This document shows positions 19,578-30,723 of a stretch of 64,000 nt of DNA, one piece after another; position 1 is the first letter of the stretch; every line of letters begins with the position of its first letter. The position numbers and the translations under genes were made by a program. Origin of the DNA: Cricetomys ansorgei (lineage: Eukaryota; Chordata; Mammalia; Rodentia; Nesomyidae); contig JAMJFZ010003746.1 in NCBI GenBank assembly GCA_026225945.1, forward strand, positions 5,506,501 to 5,570,500, given 5' to 3'. The notes beneath the pieces are model-generated. The model did not search any database. It saw only the letters and a list, made by a program, of their open reading frames with translations, and was not told the origin of the DNA.

Positions 19578-20395
19578 GAACGTAACTCAGTTTTAAGTCA
19601 GGGCAGTGGCTAGACTCCTTCCTTTCTTCCTTTTAAAAATGTTTATACTGTTTTTATTTTTATTCTTTTGGTACCAGAGAGCAAACCTAGGACCTTAAGC
19701 ATTCTGGCACCCATTCAACTTGAGTTAGTTCTACTGGAGCCCTGTCTTGGTGAATTTGTCTTAGAACTGTGTAACTGTCTTTTTCTTAAGTGTTGTGCAG
19801 GAGATTAAGTAAGAGCTTCAGAGACACTGAACTATACCCTCCCACTACCACACAAACACATGTGTTTTACACCCCACCCCACCCCCACCCGGCTTGTCCT
19901 TTTCTAATACGTGTTGGTTTGAGGGATCCTATCACAGGTTTGAATAACTTCCCACTACAGAAATAGACGTGGTGGTACTAGCTACAGATCCAGGATGTTT
20001 GGGTATCTTTGGGATGTAGAATCTAGAAGTGTAACAAAGTAGAAAGATCCATCCACATATGATGGCCACTCTTGAGGATGAGGCAGAAGGATCACGAGTT
20101 TGAGTCTAGCCTAGATTCACAGTAAGTTCAAGGCCAGCCTGGAACTACATGTAAATAATAAGACAACATCTCAACAGAATTAAACTAAAGCTTTGGTTGA
20201 AGAAGGACTTCCGTTTTGGCAGTTAGTTTACCTGTTCAGAGTGATTTGAAGATTTTCTCCATCCCTTTGGAGTTTCACCACGAGCACCACTTTGTTAATT
20301 AATGTCTGTAGAAAGGTGTTTATATTTGACTGTACTGTGGTAAACCAATGCAAGCTTGACTAATTTAAGTAAAATAAAACACTAACTTTACCTTT
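19578..20395 (+). other. Nanog 3' untranslated region
   Basis: Runs from the TAA to shortly after the AATAAA at 20373. It is mostly unique sequence with a degraded B1-like block near 20040-20180. A length of about 0.8 kb is in the range of the mouse Nanog 3'UTR. Confidence 0.7.
20373..20378 (+). terminator. Nanog poly(A) signal
   Basis: AATAAA within aaaataaaacactaac, followed by T- and GT-rich sequence. It is the first canonical hexamer on the plus strand downstream of the Nanog stop in a plausible context. Confidence 0.75.
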
Positions 20396-20469
20396 AGTGG
20401 TCTCATCTCTGTCTTGCTTTCACCTAGTGGGATCCATATTTAATTTATTTTTTGGTTTGTGAGGCAGAG

Positions 20470-20970
20470 TCTCATGTAGCCTAGGCTGGCTTTAAATACT
20501 GCCACACTTGAGGCTGAGACGGGAGGGTCAAGAAGAGTTCTAGGCCAACCTGGGCTGCAGAGGCTTTATCTTACAGAAAGAAACAAACAAAATACAAACT
20601 ATCTAACACGTATATGGAGGCTGAGGCCAGCCAAGGCTACATAGAGAGACCCTGTCACAGAAAAACCGTAGCAATGGTGAGATGGCCCAGTATGGAAATG
20701 GCCTTGCTGCCAAGCTAGACAACCCTCATTCAGTCCCTGGAACCCACGTGATGGAAGGCGAGAACCAGCTTCTGTGAACTGTCCTCTGCTCTCCCACTGT
20801 GCGTGCTGACCTGTGTGCACAAACACTAAATGAATGAGCTGTGTGCACACTGTACATACATGTGCACAACACTAAATGAATTACCTGTGTGTATACTCTA
20901 CATATATGTGCACTACATGAATAACCTGTGTGCACATTACACATACATGTGCACAAACATTAAATGAATG
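20470..20970 (+). mobile_element. B1-like fragments and a B3-type SINE
   Basis: Degraded B1 text at 20500-20660, then a B3 from about 20672 (ggtgagatggcccagtatgg) with a TGTGCACA-rich tail to 20970. Confidence 0.6.
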
Positions 20971-21157
20971 TAAAAGAGCAAACAGCCAAGGAAGCATGAC
21001 AGGTTAGCCAGTGAAATTTTGCCCAGTATTGATTATTAAAACCTCCTGTGGCTGACTGCTCTTGTGTGAAGTAATGCCCTCCCTGTCCTGCTGCTCCCTT
21101 GCCCCAAGTAGCTCTCTTCTGCTTCTATTCATGTCTCATCCGTGTGTTTTCTTTTGT

Positions 21158-21322
21158 TGTTTTTTTTTTTTTCCCTTTTCTGAGTCAGGATTTCTCTGTT
21201 GTAACTCTGGCTCTCCTGGATCTCACACTGTAGACCAGGCTAGCCTGGAACTCACAGAGATCCGCCTGCTTCTGCCTCCTGAGTGCTGGGATTAAAGGCG
21301 TGGGCCACCACCACACGGCTAT
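21158..21322 (-). mobile_element. B1 SINE
   Basis: tagaccaggctagcctggaa, then tgagtgctgggattaaagg. Confidence 0.92.
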
Positions 21323-21446
21323 GTGTGCTTTTATGTATGTGTGAGCACACACAGAGATTGCTCATTCTTCATTATCCATAAGTGTCTGCACCTGGCTTAT
21401 TTTGGTTCTAGTTCTGTTTCCCTAGAAATATAATTGCCTTTTTGTT

Positions 21447-21588
21447 TGTGTTTGAAACAGGGTCTCATAACCTATCCCTGGCTGTCCTGGAACTCACCTT
21501 GTAGACTAGGCTGGCCTCGAGTCCACAGAGATCTCCCTGCCTCTCCCTCCGGCTAGAATTAAAAGCATGTGTCACCATGTCCCGGAGT
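21447..21588 (-). mobile_element. B1 SINE
   Basis: tttgaaacagggtctcataac and tagactaggctggcctcga. Confidence 0.88.
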
Positions 21589-21641
21589 AATTGCTTTCTT
21601 TATACTTTAATGCATTATTTACAGTTAAACAAAACTGCATT

Positions 21642-21832
21642 GGAGGCTGGAGAAATGATTCAGAGATTAAGAGCACTGGGTGCTCAGACAGGATCCAGAT
21701 TCAATTCCCAACATCCACATGGCATCTCACAACTGTCTGTAACTCTGGCCTCTGCAGTCTGCTTGCATGTGACACACAGACATACATGCAAGCTAAATAC
21801 CCATATACATTTAAAAAAATAAAAGCAGAAAA
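21642..21832 (+). mobile_element. B2 SINE
   Basis: ggctggagaaatgattcaga, gattcaattcccaacatcc; A-rich tail. Confidence 0.85.
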
Positions 21833-21859
21833 CACAAGATACTAACTACATTGTGTGTG

Positions 21860-22030
21860 CATACCACATGTTTTTACCTGTCCATCTATTGCTGAATACA
21901 TAGGCTGTTTCTATATCTTGGCTCTTGTGACTAGTGTGCCAATAGACATGGGTATACAAGTATCTTTGGTATGCTGACCTAGAGTCCTTCAAGTGTATGC
22001 CCCAGCAATCGGCCAAACTTCCATAGTGCT
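21860..22030 (-). mobile_element. LINE-1 3' fragment, minus orientation
   Basis: Plus-strand text such as ctgtttctatatcttggctc and caatagacatgggtataca is the reverse of the LINE-1 ORF2 end. Confidence 0.65.
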
Positions 22031-22267
22031 GGAATTTTAGGCGTGCATATTTGGCTTACCTTTCTGTAGCTATCTCCTAGAGAACCATGTGGTTTTTCTT
22101 GCACTACTGAATACTGCTTGTCTGCTTTCCACTGGGTTCTGCTATAGCTAGAAGACACTGGGGACAGGGTACGAGTCTAAGTCTTGAAACTAACATTTGT
22201 CCCTTACCCTTCTGAAGACTGCAGGTACAGACAAGCCAGTTGTCCCTCTCCAAAAGGGCAGAAAGTG

Positions 22268-22490
22268 TAAGGAATTTTATTTTTAGGAGTTTCATTTTTA
22301 TGTGTATGAATGTTTTGCGTGTATGTGTGTTATGTATGTATACCCCCTGCAAACCCGGCGCCTATGAGATGAGAAGAGGGTCTCGGAGCCCCTGGAACTA
22401 GAGTTGCAAAGGGTTATAGGTACTGGAACAGAACTTGGGTCCTCTGCATGAACAGTTGTTTTTGATCACTGAGAAATCTCCAGTCCCAGA
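22268..22490 (-). mobile_element. B2 SINE
   Basis: gagaagagggtctcggagcc, then cctctgcatgaacagttg and gagaaatctccagtccc. Confidence 0.75.
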
Positions 22491-22654
22491 ATTGATTGAT
22501 TTTTTTTTTTAAAAGGGAAAAGAAGTTTATTTTGGCTTACAGTTTTGGAAGGGATGGGGTTAGAATTGGAATGGCCAGGTAACCAGAACAGGAGGCCAGC
22601 TGGTCATATTGCATCCACAGACTGCAGACGGGAAGCAATGAATAAAGAATGAAT

Positions 22655-22800
22655 GTTTTAGAAAATGAATGTTTTATTTTTCAGTCATGGGTATGTGTGT
22701 GAGGATGTTTTGCCCTGTGGAGGCCAGAGGTGTTAGATTCCCCTCGAGAAGAAGTTACAGGTGGCTGTGAGTCCCCCTGACAGTCTGAGAATCATTTACA
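22655..22800 (-). mobile_element. B2-like fragment
   Basis: ggccagaggtgttagattccc and ttacaggtggctgtgagt; 3' half only. Confidence 0.55.
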
Positions 22801-22804
22801 TGAC

Positions 22805-24435
22805 TTTAACAGAGGAGCCGGGAATGGGTGATTTTTGTTCCTATGGAGTAGGAGTTGATGAGGGAACCCCAGAATGCATGCCCAGAGCCCCTGCGAGAGC
22901 TGCAGGAATCATGGAGTCTCTACATCTTTTGTTTTTGTGTCATGCTGGGAATGAAATCTGGGGCTTCCTGACTCTAGGCAGAGGCTCTTTGCTGAGCTTC
23001 ACCCCCACCTGTTTGGGGGGATGTCGAGTGTTATATGGGTAATGAGACAGAGAAGATGTGTGGTTTCAGAAGTGAGTGGGGTTTGAGGCAGGGGTGGGAA
23101 GATGACAGGGAAAGATTTAAATTTATCTAAAAGATACATTCATCTGGTGTAGCTGTGTGTAGGTGGGTCAGTTTGGCTGCAGGGTAGGAAGAAAATTAGG
23201 TTAATTAACTCCTAACATTAATTATAGATGACCTATCATTGGTCAATTTTATTAGACTTAGATAAAGCATAACACAGAAAAACACAGAAGAAGCAAGAGA
23301 CACTTGTAAACAGTAAACAGACTTACCTGTCAGCCACACATCAGTAACTCATGACCACTCACCAGGGGTACACATTCCAGCCCAAAGTAGTGCAAACAGG
23401 TTCCATAGCTCTCCTCAGCTAAGGAGAAGGCTATCTTGGCAGTCAGAAATACTGTTCTTCATTGTGCCACGGAGGGCACGTTAACAGAAGGGCCAGGACA
23501 CATCCTTCTGCAAAGCCCAGACTAACTCATCTAGAATTATTAATCTAGAATTCTCCTCCTGGCTCTTCTGCCCTTGTCTTCAGTTCCTGTGACCATTAGC
23601 GTAGTGGAGACGGCTGGTGTATCTGAGATGGGTCATTTCCATCTCCACAAAGGCTAACTACCCACACACAGAGGCCACTGCGCTTCAAGTCTTACGGGTT
23701 TAATTGATTTAATAGGATTCCAGCATTTGTGAGTGTGATTGTAGGGTTCGAATCCAGGGACTCTTAGACGCTTAGTTTATGCTCTACCATTGAACTACAC
23801 TCTCAGTCCTAGGCGTGAGAATCTTGATTATCTTTGATTTAACCTTTTTCAGGGTGGAAGAGATTACAGCAACCACCCAGGAGCCGGGATAGTTTGATAG
23901 GCCACCCCAGCTGCAGCTTTCCTGGGCTTTTTGCTTCAGCCTCCCACCAAGGGACCTATTCAAATGCCTTTGTCAACTGATTCCCGAGACCAGAGCTGAC
24001 TTCTTTATTTAACAAATTCCCTTTTCCTCCTGCTTGGGCCCCCCTCCCTCCTTTCTGTCTGGCAGCTGTCGCCTTCTCTTTGTAGTTCGCCACCAGGACC
24101 TGTTTTCTCCCGGGTATCACCGGGTTTTCTGAAGACTGGGTTTGAATACAAAGCAAAATAATTAAAACTTTCCTTCACCCAAGGAAGCGAGTGCTTGAAA
24201 TTCACTGACTAGCAAGGTTGGTGCTTCCGAGCTCGAGGACTATACTGTACGATTCCGAAGACGCAGGCAAATTCAATCCGGCGTGCTTGCTTCCTCGGGT
24301 TCAAAAGGAAATGACAGTTAAAGCTGGGAAATCAGGGTAGATGTGAAGTTTTACACCAAGACACAAACTGGATAACACCCTCCTCGCTTTGGGAGGAGAG
24401 CTGGAGAAGGCACGAGTTTCTAAGGAAAGAGGGCG
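22805..24435. other. Mostly unique intergenic sequence
   Basis: About 1.6 kb between Nanog and the CTCF/LTR block. A reverse ID-like piece at about 23740-23815 is the only repeat recognised. 24210-24300 is locally CpG-rich. No gene seen. Confidence 0.45.
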
Positions 24436-24439
24436 GGGG

Positions 24440-24898
24440 AGAAACAGGATGGCCCATAGATTACTCTTCTTTTCGTTTTCTGTTCTATCATGTTAACTTG
24501 TATGCTCAATGAGCCTGTGGCAAAAGTGGAGGGGGCGGGGCAGGAAAATCCTTAAATTTGATTCGCCTCTTTCCTAATTTTGTAGTTGGGAGGTCCAGCG
24601 CCCCCTAGTGGTGGGGGCCGGGACCTCGCCTCTCTTTTTATTAAGTACTCGCTTTCCCAGAAGCCTTTCACGATCCAATCCAGTATTCAGGTTCTGACAA
24701 ATCAGAGAGTCCCTGTTTCCTTTAAAGGCCCACTCGGCAACATCAGGGGGTCGCCCTTTTGACCAGTGGCTGACCCCTATATGTAGGGTCCGTGTCCGGT
24801 GTCGTCCCCTCCGCGCCCTCCCCCCGCTAAATAAATGCACTCTTGCTGATTGCATATGTGCCTGGTGGTCTCTGTGCAGCGATTTCGGCTCTAACAGT
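24440..24898 (+). mobile_element. Candidate solitary LTR of an endogenous retrovirus
   Basis: CpG-rich promoter-like block with CCAAT-type text, a TATA-like ctatatgtagg (about 24777), AATAAA at about 24829 and, about 70 bases further on, an end in ...ctctaaca. That order (U3, R with poly(A) signal, short U5 ending CA) is LTR-like. The 5' edge and target duplication could not be placed, and no retroviral coding sequence adjoins it. A CpG-rich gene-free promoter is the alternative. Confidence 0.4.
24596..24611 (-). promoter_or_regulatory. CTCF-like motif between Nanog and Slc2a3
   Basis: The plus strand reads CAGCGCCCCCTAGTGG, so the minus strand is CCACTAGGGGGCGCTG, which satisfies the CTCF core consensus CCASYAGRKGGCRS at every position. 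It lies in a CpG-rich block that may itself be an LTR. Motif orientation is minus. Confidence 0.7.
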
Positions 24899-24959
24899 GG
24901 TGACCTTTTCAAGTTCTTAAGGTGACTTATTACACACAGTGTATTAAAAATAAAAATTT

Positions 24960-25190
24960 TGGAGGCCGAGAGACGGCTCAGCAGTTAAAAACAGTTCCTG
25001 CTCTTCCAGAGGACTGAGTTCAGTTTCCAGCACCGAGGGCAGGAGGCTTCACAGCCTCCTGTAACTCCAGATGCTGTGCCTCTGCCTTGCTTAGGCACCT
25101 GTACACATGTGCATATACTCACACTAAGACACACACACACACACACACACACACATAACTAATTGGTAAATAAAATAAATCTAAAATAAA
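24960..25190 (+). mobile_element. B2 SINE with (CA)n tail
   Basis: ggaggccgagagacggctca, ctgctcttccagaggactg, then (CA)n and AATAAA-rich end. Confidence 0.82.
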
Positions 25191-25559
25191 AAACTATCCA
25201 CAAAATGTTAGTAAAGACAGTATCAAGGCTGCTTGCTAACCTCGTCCACTTGCCTAATAAATAGTCTCTATTTCTGTCACTGAAAAGGCGAGGAGGCAGA
25301 GGAGGAGATAGCATCAGAGTAAAGGTGTGGTTGTCTCTTTCAGTTTCCTGTGATATGTCATGGCTTTTGTTGTTGCTTTAAGGTAAGAAGAACAATACAT
25401 AAACAACCTTAATCTTTGGGCGGTGTGGGGAGGCAGAAGCTGGTGGGATGATTGTTGGTGAGTTCAAGGCCTACTTGCTCTACACACTAAACTAAAACTA
25501 CCCATGGCTGCATGGTGAAACCCTGCCTTCAAAACCACCACCACAAACCTAAAAGACTG

Positions 25560-25745
25560 AGCCTGCAAGATGTCTCAGTGAGCAGAGGCGCTTGCCACAA
25601 GCTTAGCCTGTTAACTTGAGTTCAATCTTATGGATCCACATGATGTGGTAAGGAAGAAAAAGCTCCACAGAGCTGCCCTCGACCTCCATACACACAGTAG
25701 CATGCACCCCTCCTTGCTCCCCAAAATAAATAAATTTGCTTATAA
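25560..25745 (+). mobile_element. B3-type SINE
   Basis: gcctgcaagatgtctcagtg and gcgcttgccacaagcttag. Confidence 0.65.
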
Positions 25746-26309
25746 TATCAATAACTCCTCAACTACTGCACACCCCTCCCTTAATTACTGCCTCGCTCAG
25801 CTACCAGAACACCCCCCCCACACACACCACCTTCAGAAGGTATAGTGTTGGGCCTGAATTTGGGCCTTGAGGATGCTAAGTAGGTGCTTTACCTCTGAAC
25901 TGCATTCCTAGACTCCCCCAGAAATACAGTTTTGTTGTTGTTTTGTGTGTATGTTTTAGGTTTTTTGTTGCAGTACGCTTTTGGTGTTGCTCAGCAAGGA
26001 AGATGAGGAGGTATTTTCATAGGTGCAAACCCTGCCAGACTTCAACAGAAGAAACCACCTGTCATGGCTTATACCATACTGGACAATGGAACTCCCGATC
26101 TTCTGATCTCAGGGGTTTTTATTGACACAAAAGCTCCTCAAGTGTTCTACTGATAGCACGTGCAGATCATGAGAAATCAAACATCTTTTACATAAAGTCA
26201 ACACCTGCAGACACTACAAAAATGCCAAGGCCTAGGCAGCCCTTCACCTAACAGTGCACAAAACAAATCTGGTTTAAATATTAACCAGAAATAAACTTCT
26301 GCAACAGGT

Positions 26310-26512
26310 GGTTTTGTTTATTTGTTTGTTTGTTTGTTTTGTTTTTTGTTTTCTTTGTTTCTTGAGGCAAAATTTCTCTGTGTAGCCCCAGATGTCCTGG
26401 AACTTGTTCTATAGACCAGGTTGGCCTGAAACTCACAAAGATCTGCCTGCCTCTGCCTCCTGAGTGCTGGGAATCAAAGACTTGTGTCACCTCCATCAGG
26501 CAGTGTTTTAGA
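26310..26512 (-). mobile_element. B1 SINE
   Basis: (GTTT)n head, tagaccaggttggcctgaaa and cctgagtgctgggaatca. Confidence 0.88.
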
Positions 26513-26519
26513 TGTTTTT

Positions 26520-26668
26520 GGGGGGTAGAAAAAAAAATCTCACTATGTAGCCTTGGCTGTCTTGGAACTCATTGTGTAGACCAGGCTGGCCTCGAACTCA
26601 CAGAGATTCTTCTGCCTCTGCTTCCTGAGTGCTGAGATTAAAGGCATGCGCCACTACACCTGATTAAC
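26520..26668 (-). mobile_element. B1 SINE
   Basis: accaggctggcctcgaactc and gagattaaaggcatgcgcca; well preserved. Confidence 0.92.
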
Positions 26669-26775
26669 CTAGACTCTTTAAACCCACACTTACGCTCTCA
26701 GTGAAGCTCACTTTCTTCTGAGCAACTCTTTCTCTTAACCTCCATCCTTGAGTTTATATTAAAATATCTTTATTC

Positions 26776-26905
26776 CTGGGCATGGTGGCACATGTTTTTA
26801 ATCCCAGCACTTTGGAAGCAGAGGCAGGAGGCTCTCTCTGAGTTTCAGCCCAGCCAGGGATCTGTAGTGAGACTTTGCCTCAAAACAAAACGACAAGAAC
26901 AAAAT
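26776..26905 (+). mobile_element. B1 SINE
   Basis: gggcatggtggcacatgttt, atcccagcactttggaagc. Confidence 0.82.
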
Positions 26906-27249
26906 ATTGTCATTAAATGCCAAAGTACTTAAAAGAAAAACGTTATGGAGTCTCATTATATTGCCTTGGCTGGTCCTTTATTACTTGAGCTCAAGGGAGC
27001 CTTCTGACTCAGCCCTTCCAGTAGCCAAGACGACAGGTATTAGCTGCTGATCTTGGGTTCCATGAACATTTTCGAATGTGAACATAGCTCAAGTCCCTAT
27101 TGCGGAGTTGTGTCTGAAACCCAGGGTCTCACACATGCTCCTTCACCTCCTAAACTACATCCTCAATCTTGAAACCTGGATTCTGAACTATAGACTAGAT
27201 TGTCTTGCTTGGGTAGACCCTCGTAAATCACATTAAACTTGTTGGATCA

Positions 27250-27265
27250 CAGCTCCCCCTACTGG
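27250..27265 (-). promoter_or_regulatory. Weaker CTCF-like motif
   Basis: The plus strand reads AGCTCCCCCTACTGG, minus CCAGTAGGGGGAGCT. One mismatch (A for C in the GGC core). Same orientation as the 24.6-kb site; unique sequence around it. Confidence 0.35.
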
Positions 27266-27564
27266 TTTCCTGTTGCACTGGGCTCATCAATCTCGCAAGT
27301 ATTTTCCAGCAGTACCCTCAAGGCATGATGGATACTAAGGTATTCCTTAATGTCATGTGGCTCCAGGTGAGAATCAGGGACACAGGCGGGTTAGATATCT
27401 GGAGACATACTTGATGCACTAAGGGGGTCTTCCCAGGAGTCAAATGGAGGCATCGAAGAGCTAAAGTGAATGGAAAGCTTAGCAGAAAAAAAACAGCATT
27501 TTTAATAAAAAAATTGTTTTTATCTTTCGTGTATGGGTGTTTTGCCTGCATATATGTATGTGCA

Positions 27565-27602
<38 letters not shown>
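27565..27602 (+). repeat. (CA)n microsatellite
   Basis: About 17 CA units joined to B2-like and LINE-1-like text. Confidence 0.93.
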
Positions 27603-27603
<1 letters not shown>

Positions 27604-27765
27604 TATATAGTAACAAAGGAAAAGAGGTCATGACTTTAGCAGGGTGGGATACATGGAAGAGTTGAAAGGATGAAAGGGAAGGAGCAAATAATGTAATTAT
27701 AATTCCAAAAATTAAAAATTACAATAAAAGGATGACATAGCAAGACAATATATTATTAAACAGAT
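27603..27765 (+). mobile_element. LINE-1 3'UTR end
   Basis: Purine-rich text (catggaagagttgaaaggat, then gtaattataattccaaaaat) as in rodent LINE-1 3' ends, with an A-rich tail. Confidence 0.6.
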
Positions 27766-27805
27766 TAAATAAGCATATTATTATTATTTAAAATAACCGT
27801 AAAAG

Positions 27806-27962
27806 GCTGGGCGTGGCGTTGTGCTGCTTAAATCCCAGCATTTGGAAAGCAGAGGCCGGCAGAGCTCTGTAAGACCGAGACCTTCATGATCTGCACAGGT
27901 GGCTCCAGGCCAGCCGAAGCTAAACTGTTAAGACCTTGTCTCAAAACAAATCAAAGGGAAAA
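27806..27962 (+). mobile_element. B1 SINE
   Basis: ggctgggcgtggcgttgtgc and aaatcccagcatttggaaag. Confidence 0.78.
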
Positions 27963-28127
27963 ACAACAATAAACTATCTTCTTTAAATGTCAAATCTGTA
28001 TGAAGGGGAAACGTAAAGGGGTCTCACTAGGTTACCCTGGCTAGTTTCTGAAGAATAGAGAGGCCAGCCAAGAAGAAACAAAGACCAGCGAGGTTGCCTG
28101 GGAAAAGGCTCAGAACAACGCCGCCAC

Positions 28128-28310
28128 AGGGAAGGACACTCCCATCTGCCGAGCTGTTCTTCTAGAGTAGCCAGGTTCAGTTCCTACAAGCTGTCTCACA
28201 ACTGCCTGTCACTCCAGGTCCAGTGGTTTCATAACCTCTTCTGATCTCCGTGAGCACTGTACTCACATTTTGCAGGCAAAAACATTCATAGACACGAACT
28301 AAAAACAGGT
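28128..28310 (+). mobile_element. B2-like SINE
   Basis: gttcttctagagtagccagg, gttcagttcctacaagctg; diverged. Confidence 0.6.
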
Positions 28311-28324
28311 AACGCCCGCCCCAA

Positions 28325-28495
28325 GATTTATTTATTTATATATACATGTGTTCTGTCTGCATGTACGTCTCCATAGCCAGAAAAAGGCATCAGATCCCAC
28401 TATAGATGGTTGTGAACCACCATGTAGGCGCTGGGAATTGAACCTCTGGAAGAGCAGGCAGTGGCCTTAACCACTAAGCCATCTCTCCAGCCCAA
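28325..28495 (-). mobile_element. B2 SINE
   Basis: gcgctgggaattgaacctct and ccactaagccatctctccag. Confidence 0.88.
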
Positions 28496-28661
28496 TAGAT
28501 ACATTTTTTAAAAAGGAAAAAAAGTTTCAGACTAGCCTGAGCTACATCATAGCAAGGATTGTAAATAAACAAACAAACAAATAAAATGAAAATAAATTAA
28601 AAGTTACAAAAATCATTCTGGAGCCAGAATTTTTTTGTCAGGCAATTTTGTGGTTTGTTTG

Positions 28662-28918
28662 TTGTATACATGTGTGTGTGTGTGTGTGTGTGTGCGCATG
28701 TGCATTGCATGTGTGTTCGTATAAAGAGCAGAGGTCAACACTGATGTCTTCCTTCTCAGTCAGAGCCTCTCAAATGGACCTGGAGTTTGTGGATTCAGCT
28801 AGATTGAGAGGTGGCAGGCCCCACGGATCTGGTGTCATCTCAGGTCCTAGGGACGCAACTTAAGTCTTCACACGTGCACTGAGAGTACGTTACCAGCTGA
28901 GCCATCTTCCTAGCCTCC
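28662..28918 (-). mobile_element. B3-type SINE with (GT)n
   Basis: (GT)n at 28672-28695, then gagcagaggtcaacactgatg and taccagctgagccatcttcc. Confidence 0.7.
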
Positions 28919-29084
28919 GTTAAGCACTTTCGTTTGGTTTTAATTTCAAAACCATAAATGTAGATCTGGAGGAGAATCAGGAAGCAATGGAACCAAAGAA
29001 CTCTAGGAGAGCGTAGGGATGACAGGCACTGTGAGAAAACACTCCTGTAATTTCTGCAGTTAAGGATGATGTGATTAAAGTTAA

Positions 29085-29200
29085 AATATATATGTGTGTA
29101 TGTATATACATGTATATGTGTGTGTGTGTACATGTATATATGTATAAATATACATGTATACATACATATGCACATGCATTATATATACATACATACTTGG
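29085..29200 (+). repeat. (TATG)n/(TACA)n microsatellite
   Basis: Alternating TATA, TGTA and CATA runs. Confidence 0.85.
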
Positions 29201-29239
29201 AGGCAAAATGTTCATACACATAAAATAAATAGCTATGTA

Positions 29240-29313
29240 GATCACAATGAGATCTGCCTGCTTCAACCTCCCAAGTGCTGGGATTAAAGGTGTGTGCCAC
29301 CACTGCCTGGATC
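29240..29313 (-). mobile_element. B1 SINE fragment
   Basis: gagatctgcctgcttcaacc and gctgggattaaaggtgtgtg. Confidence 0.8.
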
Positions 29314-29340
29314 TTTAAGGTTATTTTTAATAATAATATG

Positions 29341-29520
29341 TGGGCTGGAGACATCATTCAGTGGTTAAGACACTGGCTACTCTTGCAGAGGACCCAGGTT
29401 CAATTCCCAGCAGTTTACAGCTGTCTGTAACTCCGGTTCCAGGGGATCTGACACCCTCACATAGACATACATGCAGGCAAAGCACTAATGGACATAAGTA
29501 AAAATAAAGTATTGAAAAAT
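29341..29520 (+). mobile_element. B2 SINE
   Basis: gggctggagacatcattcag, gaggacccaggttcaattcc. Confidence 0.9.
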
Positions 29521-29555
29521 ATATGCTTATTTAATGTACTTAATAATAAATACTA

Positions 29556-29750
29556 TTGGGCTGGAGAGATGTCTCAGCAGTTAAGAGCACTGGCTGTTCT
29601 TCCAGAGGACCCAGGTTCAATTCTCAGCACCCACATGACAGCTCACAACTGTCTGTAGCTCCTGTTCCAGGGGAATCCAACATCCTCACACATACACGTA
29701 GGCATAACACTAATGTACATAAAATAAAAGTATTTTTAAAAAACATGGTG
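29556..29750 (+). mobile_element. B2 SINE
   Basis: gggctggagagatgtctcag, then agcactggctgttcttccag; among the best preserved copies in the window. Confidence 0.93.
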
Positions 29751-29789
29751 AAAGACCGTTAAGAAAATAAAATAAATAGTCTTGCTATG

Positions 29790-29945
29790 TAGCCCTTTTG
29801 TTGTAATTTTTTTATTTGGGGGATTATAATATAATTATATAATTTTCTCCTTCCCTTTCATCCCTCCAACCAGTCCCATGTATCCCACCTCCTACTCTGT
29901 TAAATTCATGACCTCTTTGTTATTATATATCTATGTGTGTGTATA
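29790..29945 (-). mobile_element. LINE-1 3'UTR fragment, minus orientation
   Basis: T-rich start and the ctccttccctttcatccctc and aaattcatgacctctttgtt blocks are the reverse complement of a rodent LINE-1 3' end. A TATG/TATA microsatellite follows. Confidence 0.65.
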
Positions 29946-30045
29946 TATATGTTTGTACAGTATATATGTACAATGTACATATATACAATGTACACATATA
30001 TGTGTATATATATATTGTACAAACATACATACAGACAAAACCTCA
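29930..30045 (+). repeat. TATG/TGTACA palindromic microsatellite
   Basis: Alternating purine-pyrimidine run (gtatatatatgtttgtaca, then gtacaatgtacatatatac), able to form hairpins. Confidence 0.75.
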
Positions 30046-30073
30046 TACACAGAAAATAAAAATAAGTTTTTAA

Positions 30074-30228
30074 GCTGGGTGGTGGTGGGGCACGCCTTTA
30101 ATCCCAGCACTCGGGAGGCAGAGGCAGGCAGATCTCTGTGACTTTGAGGACAGGCTGGTCTACAGAGCAAATTCCAGGACAGCCAGAGTTACAACAGAGA
30201 AACCTTGTCTCAAAAAAAAAAAAAAAGT
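30074..30228 (+). mobile_element. B1 SINE
   Basis: gggtggtggtggggcacgcc and caggctggtctacagagca; long A-tail. Confidence 0.92.
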
Positions 30229-30723
30229 TTACATTAAAAAATGCTGTCAAACTTATGAGTCAAACTAAAGTCGGCGACACTGATCATGTGGATATTGACA
30301 TTCCTGGACTCAAAGTCCTTCAGGCCTCCCACACATTCACACCTTTCATCCTGACAGAGCACGTGTTGCCAAGGCAGTCTTGTGAAAGCAGATGAAAAAG
30401 TAGAAACTCACTGTGCTGGTCCAGTGTTTGCGGTAAGCAAGATGGCCCTGGGCCTGCATGAGACAGGGTTAGCTTTACTGTTTCCTTGTAGATGGCTCAA
30501 CATCTGTATTCGAGTTCTCCAGAGAGCAGAGCCATGGCCGGGCACAGACATTTCTATTGGCTATATAAAATAGAGGGCGTGGTGCCACATGCCTTAAAAA
30601 CAGCCTTTGGGAAGTTGAGGTAAGTGGATCAGGAATTCAAAGCGAGGCTGGGCTACACAGTAAGTGTGAGAATGAGCTACATGAGAATGTGCCTGAAAAT
30701 ATTAAAAACTAAACTGTGTGTTG

